Below are positions 37,621 through 42,871 of a stretch of DNA of 42,871 nt, one piece after another. The position numbers and the translations under genes are program-made. Numbering within the stretch: the first letter of the stretch is position 1; each line of letters opens with the position of its first letter. The notes beneath the pieces are model-generated. The model saw nothing but the letters and a program-made list of their open reading frames with translations. It ran no database searches and was not told where the DNA came from. The stretch covers positions 1-42,871 of the forward strand of contig JANQES010000023.1 in the NCBI GenBank assembly GCA_028278205.1. The letters are read 5' to 3'. Source of the stretch: Rhodothermales bacterium. Its GTDB lineage: Bacteria > Bacteroidota > Rhodothermia > Rhodothermales > Bin80.

Positions 37621-38587
37621 CAGCCTTCGAGGCCGCGATAGCTGCGACGATGGCCGCTGTGCCGACGACATCCGCGACGCTGGCGCCCCGGCTGAGGTCG
37701 CTGCACGGCAGGCGGAAACCCTGCAAGATAGGCCCGTAGGCCCGGGCGCCGCCCAGATACTGGCTGAGTTTGTAGGCGATGTTGCCGGCGTCGAGGTCGG
37801 GAAAGACGAGCACGTTGGCCCGGCCTGCCACGGGGCTGTCCGGGCACTTCTTGCGCGCCACCCGTTCGACGAGCGCGCTGTCTGCCTGCAATTCGCCGTC
37901 GATCTTGAGATCGGGGCGGCGTTGCCGGGCGATCTCGGTGGCGGCGACCACCTTTTCGGAATCCTCGTGCCGGCCCGATCCTTTCGTCGAGAAGCTGAGC
38001 ATTGCCAGGAGCGGTTCGTCGTCGAGCAGCGCTTCGGCGCTGGCGGCGCTGGCCAGGGCGATGTCGGCGAGTTCTTCGGCAGAGGGCTGGATCGTGACGG
38101 CGCAGTCGGCATAGACGAGCACGCGCCCGGCGCCGGTGCCCCTATAATCCGGAAAATCCATCAAAAAAAAACTCGACGGCGTCCCGATACCTTCTGCGAG
38201 GCCGATGGTGAGGCCGCAGACGCTGATGACGTTGGCCGTGGTGCTGGCCGCCCCGGCGACGAAGCAGTCGGCATCACCCGAGGCGAGGGCGGCAGCGCCG
38301 AAAATGAGCGGCTTGCGGACGATCCGCGCCGCCACGCGCTCGCCCGCGTCGGGCCGCGCCCGGAGGTAGGCGGCGGCATAGCGCTCTTTGAGACGGGCAT
38401 CGTCGAGGTCGAGGTAGGCCGTGCCGCCGCCGGGGGCGCCCTTGCTGACGAGGAGGGGCTCGGCCCACCCCTCGTCTCGGATGACGGCCGCAGCCTCTCG
38501 AATGCGTTCGTCCGCCCCTTCGGGCAAAAGAACCCGGATGCCGCCGGCAGCGCGGGCTTTCTCTTTGTATCGCGTGATGAGATCCAT
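37616..38587 (-). CDS. pta: Phosphate acetyltransferase
   Basis: 323 residues from ATG 38587 ([20 protein letters not shown]); the longer frame contains no protein-like sequence. Converts acetyl-CoA and phosphate to acetyl phosphate. Motifs: [89 protein letters not shown] and C-terminal [16 protein letters not shown]. Short form without the N-terminal DRTGG domain. Confidence 0.96.
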   Translation of the reverse strand: MDLITRYKEKARAAGGIRVLLPEGADERIREAAAVIRDEGWAEPLLVSKGAPGGGTAYLDLDDARLKERYAAAYLRARPDAGERVAARIVRKPLIFGAAALASGDADCFVAGAASTTANVISVCGLTIGLAEGIGTPSSFFLMDFPDYRGTGAGRVLVYADCAVTIQPSAEELADIALASAASAEALLDDEPLLAMLSFSTKGSGRHEDSEKVVAATEIARQRRPDLKIDGELQADSALVERVARKKCPDSPVAGRANVLVFPDLDAGNIAYKLSQYLGGARAYGPILQGFRLPCSDLSRGASVADVVGTAAIVAAIAASKAV

Positions 38588-38707
38588 AGCAGACTGTTTG
38601 TATTCGCGGACAAAATAGGGTTGCGCAGCTCGCTGATCAATCGGTAGGGCGTTGTCTCTTTGTAGTAAATCGTGCCAGCCAGATATGTCGCGGTAAAAAG
38701 ATGAGGG

Positions 38708-38773
38708 GCGTGAAACGTGAGGGTGCTGATAGAAGGGTCTCAGCGAGGCACCCTCACGTTTCATGTTTCACGC
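38708..38773. repeat. CACGTTT-type heptad repeat upstream of pta, inverted
   Basis: gcgtgaaacgtgagggtgc (38708-38726) and the inverse gcaccctcacgtttca (38748-38763), continued by tgtttcacgc. Fifth heptad family in the window. It sits between the divergent pta and HerA-like genes, where the pta promoter should be. Confidence 0.75.
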
Positions 38774-38880
38774 ATTATGAACCCCCTTCGAACTTATACG
38801 GCGCCAGTTAACACTTGCAGGCTTCTGACGATACTAACTCGACCCCCACCGTCGCACCGTCAAGGAGGATACCAGCCGCG

Positions 38881-40665
38881 ATGATACAGGATAAACCCGT
38901 TTATTACCGCTCTCGCCAGAACGGCCATTCGGGTCAGGAGATGAAGGCTCGGCGCTTATCCGACGGCGAACCGTCTGCTAGCTCTATCAATCCGAACCTC
39001 GTGAAAGCCGCCGATCGTCAGGCAAAAAAAGGAAACGGCCAGGCCGCTCGCGCAGCCCTGGTTAAACTCGGATACGTCTATTTTGACGGCAACACGCCCG
39101 ATAATGCTACGTGCAGCGTGATCGTCCCGGAAAAACAGTGGCCGCGCTTTCGGCGCGATGTCTACGTAGGCATCCGCGATCCCGAAGAAGATCTCGAATT
39201 TCTGGGCCGCGTCGTCGCAGGCCCTTTCCACAAACCGCGTAAAGAAGCCTCCAAAAAGAGCGAGGCTGCCGGCGCCAAGCAGGGCTACCACGTCTACGGC
39301 ACGGTCGAGATCCTCGGCCAGCTTATCAACGGCGACCGCGTGGTGCCCACGGCTACGCGCCCCCGGCCCTATTCGGAGATCTTCATCTTCCCCGATCATC
39401 GCCTGAAGCAATTCCTGCGCATCAACGGCGATTTCTACCTCGGCGCGCTCTCCGGCCATAAAACGGCCAAAGTCCACGCCGACAGCCGCAACCACAACTT
39501 CCTGCCTCGCAACGTGGGCATCTTCGGCACGGTGGGATCGGGTAAATCGAACACGGCGCAGGTGCTTACCGAAGAAGCCCTGCAAGCCGGATGGGCCGTC
39601 GTGCTGATCGACGTCGAAGGCGAATACGTTCGCATGAACGAGCAAAACAGCGATCCCCGGCTCATCGGGATGCTGAATCAGGATTATCATCTTCAGCCCA
39701 CCGGCGTCAAAGACTTCCGCGTCTACGTTCCGAGTTCGGGGAAATCGGCGGCGGAGGTATCGATCCCGTTTAAGGTGCCCATCTCGGCGCTCTATGAGGA
39801 AGTCATCGGCGACATCCTGGAGTTCACCGAAGCTGAAACGCGGGTCTATAGCATGGTTACGGCCCAGGCTACGCGCCTGCACTCCGCCGATGCGCCCTCG
39901 CCGTATGCCGACAACCAACCCCAGCGCCCGTTCACGCTCCAACACCTGACCGACGGGCTGATGGAGAGTTCGGGCATGGGCGGCAACCGCACGGTGCGCC
40001 TGCTGCCGATGGCGCACGAGAACGACGTGGCCACCGCCGGCATGCTCCGGTCGAAGCTGTTGCACCTGGAACGGTCTAACATGCTCGACGGCAAGGAAAC
40101 CGCCACGATTCGGGAACTGCCTGTGCCCGAATTGCTCGTCGGAGGCCGCCTCTCGGTGCTCGACGTCTCGGAGACAGACGACCGCAGCCGCAACCTGGCT
40201 ATCGCCTACATCTTGCAGGAACTCTTCAAACAGGTCATCACCACCCCGGTAGGCACGCCGATGGCTTCCGGCAAGCCGAGGCCGCCGCTGCTGGTGGTCA
40301 TCGAGGAGGTCCACACGTTCGTCTCGCGGGCCGCCGCGCCCAAGATGCGGGCCGTGCTCGACAGCCTGCAAATCATCAGCCGCCGGGGGCGTAAACGCTG
40401 GATGGCCCTGGGGCTGGTCTCGCAGCAGCCCAACCACGTCCCCAAGGAAATCTTCGAGTTGACCAACACCCGCTTCATCCATCAGATCAAATCGCCCAAT
40501 AACCTCGAACCCGTCAAAAAATCGACGGCAGGCGTCGATGAGAAGCTCTGGGGGAGTATTCCGGCGATGGGGCCGGGGCAGTGTCTGCTGGCGGGGTCGG
40601 TGTTTAAGAATCCGCTGTTTCTCAACGTCCGGCCTTCGCAGTCGCTACGGCTGCATGTTTCTTGA
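38881..40665 (+). CDS. HerA/FtsK-like ATPase (DUF87)
   Basis: 594 residues from ATG 38881, preceded by AAGGAGGA; an upstream TTG (38815) is less likely. Known: HerA is a hexameric DNA translocase acting with the nuclease NurA in end resection, and similar ATPases occur in defence systems (with Sir2, DUF4297 and others). Seen: HAS-barrel-like N-terminal part (YHVYGTVEILGQLINGDRVV), Walker A GTVGSGKSNTAQVL (Gly221-Lys222), LIDVEGEYVRM, later Walker B LLVVIEEVHTFVS and RGRKRWMALGLVSQQPNHVP with the arginine-finger-like NTRFIHQ. The N-terminal 60 residues are Lys/Arg-rich and disordered. No NurA gene adjoins; the next gene is an uncharacterised PH-like protein. Confidence 0.88.
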   Translation: MIQDKPVYYRSRQNGHSGQEMKARRLSDGEPSASSINPNLVKAADRQAKKGNGQAARAALVKLGYVYFDGNTPDNATCSVIVPEKQWPRFRRDVYVGIRDPEEDLEFLGRVVAGPFHKPRKEASKKSEAAGAKQGYHVYGTVEILGQLINGDRVVPTATRPRPYSEIFIFPDHRLKQFLRINGDFYLGALSGHKTAKVHADSRNHNFLPRNVGIFGTVGSGKSNTAQVLTEEALQAGWAVVLIDVEGEYVRMNEQNSDPRLIGMLNQDYHLQPTGVKDFRVYVPSSGKSAAEVSIPFKVPISALYEEVIGDILEFTEAETRVYSMVTAQATRLHSADAPSPYADNQPQRPFTLQHLTDGLMESSGMGGNRTVRLLPMAHENDVATAGMLRSKLLHLERSNMLDGKETATIRELPVPELLVGGRLSVLDVSETDDRSRNLAIAYILQELFKQVITTPVGTPMASGKPRPPLLVVIEEVHTFVSRAAAPKMRAVLDSLQIISRRGRKRWMALGLVSQQPNHVPKEIFELTNTRFIHQIKSPNNLEPVKKSTAGVDEKLWGSIPAMGPGQCLLAGSVFKNPLFLNVRPSQSLRLHVS

Positions 40666-40717
40666 ATTTGCTATCTTCCGGTGAGGGCGTCCCTTCAATC
40701 TACGCACCCCCACCGAG

Positions 40718-41446
40718 ATGATGCAGCGTGACACGATCCGCGTTCCTGTATCGGTCGAGGTCTCTTTCACGGAGGTCTTGCAGGGCATCTTCGCCATCGA
40801 AGGCGAACTGCGTTTCGACGGCGGGACGATCACGGTGGCCTATCAGACAACCGGCAAGAAATCGAAGAAATCGCCGGAAGAGACGGTTGAACTGTCTCCG
40901 GATGACCTGCGCGAAGTCGAGTTGAAGGGGACGAAGATCATCCTGCATCCGAACGAACTCGTCATCCTGGAGCGCCTGCCCGGCGTCAGCCCCGACGCGT
41001 TCATCTTCAAATTCAAACGCAAGCACCGGGCGGAGGCCGCCGCGCTGGTCTCCGCGCTGACGCAAGTGCTGGCCGGCAGAAGCGTCGATGCTCCACCCCG
41101 CATCCCCTTTCAACTGCCCGATGCCAACTGGGGATTTACCGAAATCAAAGGACTCGTCTACCTCGAAGAGGCCTATCTCGTCTTCGACGTAGGCGCCGGG
41201 GTCTCCGGAGGATCCAAAAAAAAGCACCGGACCATCAAGATCGAGCCGAGTGCCCTCGAAGCCATTCACCTCGAACAGGGCACGCTGAATGACCAACTCG
41301 TCGTCCGGCCCAAAGAGCGGGAATTATTCCGGGTCATGCCGGGGATGTACAAAGGCAAAGATGAACTGGCGCTGAAAATCAAGAAACGCTACAGCGCAGA
41401 CGCCGGGCATCTCGTGGACGAAGTGCGAGATCAGATGCGTTCGTGA
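40718..41446 (+). CDS. Uncharacterised protein, possibly two PH-like domains
   Basis: 242 residues; ATG 40718 or 40721. Composition and strand pattern (TITVAYQTTG, LREVELKGTKIILHPNELVI, FIFKFKRKHRAEAAALVSAL and a second similar block YLVFDVGAGVSGG, HRTIKIEPSALEAIHLEQG, LALKIKKRY) recall bacterial PH-like folds, in which a beta-barrel is closed by a C-terminal helix. No catalytic motif, signal peptide or membrane segment. Starts 52 bp after the HerA-like gene, so co-transcription is likely. Function unknown; the fold call is inference. Confidence 0.7.
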   Translation: MMQRDTIRVPVSVEVSFTEVLQGIFAIEGELRFDGGTITVAYQTTGKKSKKSPEETVELSPDDLREVELKGTKIILHPNELVILERLPGVSPDAFIFKFKRKHRAEAAALVSALTQVLAGRSVDAPPRIPFQLPDANWGFTEIKGLVYLEEAYLVFDVGAGVSGGSKKKHRTIKIEPSALEAIHLEQGTLNDQLVVRPKERELFRVMPGMYKGKDELALKIKKRYSADAGHLVDEVRDQMRS

Positions 41447-41455
41447 GCCGTTTTT

Positions 41456-41847
41456 TTGAGCCGGAGAGCCGGGGAGGATGGATGGGCCAGGGGATGGCCG
41501 ATAGCGGATTTTAGATGGCAAATTGGGGTGCGGCTGCGAAGTTCCCCCTGCCTGCGCAGAGGCAGGTTCGGACGACCTGTTTGTAGCCCATCTCAATTCT
41601 CAAGGAAAAATAGCCCCGTAGGGGCGGCCTGTTCAAAAGAATACGCCGCATTTGCTTTGAACAGATCGCTCCGAAGCTTGCCCCCTGATTCTCCCGCGAA
41701 GGCGGGAGGAAGGCGGGGGGAGCTTTTTGTTTTTTAAAAGTTTTGTGCTACAAACAGGACGCCCCTACGGGGCTTTGGGGAAGGTACTGTTTGCAGCCAT
41801 CCGCTGGATCCAATCCGTTCTCCGGCTCCCCGGCCTTCCGGCTCAGC
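41456..41847. repeat. Composite inverted-repeat region between convergent genes
   Basis: Gene-free 390 bp built of nested repeats. Outer pair: gagccggagagccgggg near 41455-41473 and its inverse ctccggctccccggccttcc near 41820. Middle pair: cctgtttgtagc (41576-41587) with gctacaaacagg (41747-41758). Inner pair: agccccgtaggggc and following (41612-41633) with its inverse (41753-41774, one mismatch). Small hairpins ctgttcaaa/tttgaacag lie inside. Reads like a MITE inserted among older repeats. Confidence 0.6.
41674..41735 (+). terminator. Terminator-like hairpin with T-run
   Basis: Core stem ctcccgc-gaag-gcgggag (41691-41708) extended by aagcttgccccc and ggggggagctt, then T-rich tttttgtttttt. 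Suitable as a plus-strand terminator for the HerA-like operon though 230 bp downstream of its last stop. Confidence 0.5.
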
Positions 41848-42219
41848 CTACTCATCGTCGCCCCGGGGGACGAAGTTCATCGAGATCGAATTGACGCAAT
41901 GCCGGGTGTTCTTGGCCGTGAAGCCTTCGCCCATGAAGACGTGGCCGAGGTGGCCGCCGCAGTTGGTGCAGACGATCTCGGTGCGTTGCCCGTCGGCGTC
42001 GGGGATGCGCGTGACGGCGCCTTCGATCTCATCGTCAAAGCTGGGCCATCCGCAGAACGAGTGGAACTTGTCTGCCGAGCGGTACAACGGCGCGTCGCAT
42101 CGTTTGCAGGTGTAGAGGCCGGCGGCATCGTGCAGGTAATACGTGCCGGTGAAGGGTCGTTCGGTGCCCTTGTGGACGAGGACGCGTTCTTCTTCGGGCG
42201 TCAGGGTGTTGAAGTTCAT
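41848..42219 (-). CDS. msrB: Peptide-methionine (R)-S-oxide reductase
   Basis: 123 residues. Reduces Met-R-sulfoxide in oxidised proteins. Zinc cysteines CKRC (38, 41) and CTNC (84, 87); [11 protein letters not shown] with Cys56 as possible resolving residue; [11 protein letters not shown]; catalytic Cys108 in [10 protein letters not shown]. No signal peptide, so cytoplasmic. Stop codon abuts the composite repeat. Confidence 0.96.
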   Translation of the reverse strand: MNFNTLTPEEERVLVHKGTERPFTGTYYLHDAAGLYTCKRCDAPLYRSADKFHSFCGWPSFDDEIEGAVTRIPDADGQRTEIVCTNCGGHLGHVFMGEGFTAKNTRHCVNSISMNFVPRGDDE

Positions 42220-42316
42220 GGTATGTTCGGGTTGAGGGCTGGATGATTAAAGATGTTCTAATCGAGACACGAAAACATCTGTCGTTTTTTTGATCCCGAC
42301 GTTACACTTACGATTG
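42220..42316. other. Start of the msrB-sigma gap
   Basis: AT-rich leader of msrB. No clear promoter hexamers or repeat recognised. Confidence 0.35.
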
Positions 42317-42414
42317 AGACCTGGAAGGTCTATGGCGTTCTCGCAAACCGGCTACAAACGCTCATTTTAGCTGGTCCGTTGAGACTTGCGGGGCCTCATA
42401 GACCTTCCAGGTCT
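42317..42414. repeat. 18-bp inverted repeats flanking 62 bp
   Basis: agacctggaaggtctatg (42317-42334) and its exact inverse (42397-42414). Each arm is itself nearly palindromic (agacctggaaggtct). The inner 62 bp encode nothing. It resembles the other small palindromic elements here. Confidence 0.7.
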
Positions 42415-42504
42415 GGTTTCACCATCTTGCGCGCACCTACCCAGATCCAGACCGGGGCTACACAGATAATCATACCGGATTTGTAAAAATGATGTGCCTC
42501 ATAC

Positions 42505-42537
42505 AGGTGTCCGGTGCTTGTGAAGGGCCGGGCACCT
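42505..42537. repeat. Small hairpin aggtgtccgg/ccgggcacct
   Basis: 10-bp stem with one mismatch and a 13-nt loop, in the sigma factor upstream region. The rest up to 42698 shows no gene on the plus strand; a minus-strand frame there overlaps the sigma gene and is rejected. Confidence 0.5.
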
Positions 42538-42698
42538 CATAACATCGCAAAGCGGTGAGCCTCCGCAGCGTGCTTTTCTGTATTGATTAATACCGGGGCC
42601 TGGGACGTCTTCCCTTCATTCTCCCAGGCATCCCTGACGCGAGGCCATGCTGCGTCAAAAATCGGTTCCCCCACGTACCCCTTCACCCTCGTATCGTT

Positions 42699-42871
42699 AT
42701 GTACGCACCCCGCTGGCAGCAGTCCCTGGACCGCTACCTCCACGAAATCGGACAGATTCCCCTGCTGTCCCTCGACGAAGAAGTTGAACTGGCTCAACGT
42801 ATCAAACAAGGCGACCGAGACGCCCTCCTCAAACTCACCCGCTCCAACCTCCGCTTCGTCGTCTCCATCGC
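42699..42871 (+). CDS. rpoD: Principal sigma-70 factor, 5' part
   Basis: 57 codons visible, starting [20 protein letters not shown]. The product opens directly with region 1.2 ([45 protein letters not shown] begins region 2), lacking region 1.1, as in the compact Bacteroidota-type primary sigma factor. The remainder lies beyond the window, so an alternative sigma of the same group cannot be excluded. Confidence 0.82.
   Translation, partial: MYAPRWQQSLDRYLHEIGQIPLLSLDEEVELAQRIKQGDRDALLKLTRSNLRFVVSI

Noticed and set aside
42537..42809. 90-codon minus-strand frame overlapping the sigma gene
   Set aside because: Overlaps a confidently recognised sigma-70 start on the other strand and has no family features.

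Overview
The window looks like a chromosome segment of a G+C-rich member of the Rhodothermota/Bacteroidota group. The evidence is a giant secreted repeat protein ending in a type IX secretion (T9SS) sorting domain with the YPNPFNPET motif, a Bacteroidota-style RNA polymerase omega subunit, a DUF4954 beta-helix protein, a choice-of-anchor-B surface protein, and at the right edge a short sigma-70 factor that begins directly at region 1.2. No tRNA, rRNA, CRISPR array, integrase or transposase gene was found.

Layout. 1-6.3 kb: 3' part of the T9SS-exported repeat protein. 6.4-7.4 kb: ApbE-type flavin transferase lipoprotein. 7.5-11 kb: an accessory stretch holding a nucleotidyltransferase with two small downstream partners, a pentapeptide-repeat/TIR protein, an AT-rich 21-bp tandem array, a conserved uncharacterised protein, a MITE-like palindromic element and a 52-codon gene overlapping the uvrA stop. 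11-14.5 kb: uvrA and rpoZ. 14.6-19 kb: a PrcB-like lipoprotein facing a TolC / membrane-fusion / ABC-ATPase efflux set that has no permease in view. 19.4-23.4 kb: toxin-antitoxin debris (an XRE antitoxin with a palindromic operator, two tandem VapB-like antitoxins, a truncated PIN toxin, a decayed XRE copy) around a secreted orphan protein and a SorC-like regulator. 23.4-30.7 kb: M20 peptidase, choice-of-anchor-B protein, PrsW-like protease, N-terminal-nucleophile hydrolase and a secreted orphan. 30.9-33.6 kb: a low-G+C three-part secreted protein (fascin-like, FG-GAP, phosphodiester glycosidase). 33.8-38.6 kb: pta, ackA, DUF4954 and an acyl carrier protein in one direction. 38.9-41.4 kb: a HerA-like ATPase followed by an uncharacterised PH-like protein. 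41.8-42.2 kb: msrB. 42.7 kb: start of the sigma factor gene.

The most unusual features lie between the genes. First, many gaps hold short repeats built mostly from 7-bp units of several unrelated sequences, each arranged as heptads followed by the same heptads inverted; repeatedly the arms supply the stop codons of the flanking genes. In two convergent pairs a perfect palindrome runs from stop codon to stop codon. Second, the last 68 bp of uvrA are duplicated 2.5 kb away, exactly up to the start codon of the TIR gene, so a block of about 2.4 kb with the TIR gene, the 21-bp array and the uncharacterised protein looks inserted at the 3' end of uvrA. That block, with the adjacent nucleotidyltransferase trio, is the best candidate here for an undescribed defence or conflict module; this is inference from content and context only.
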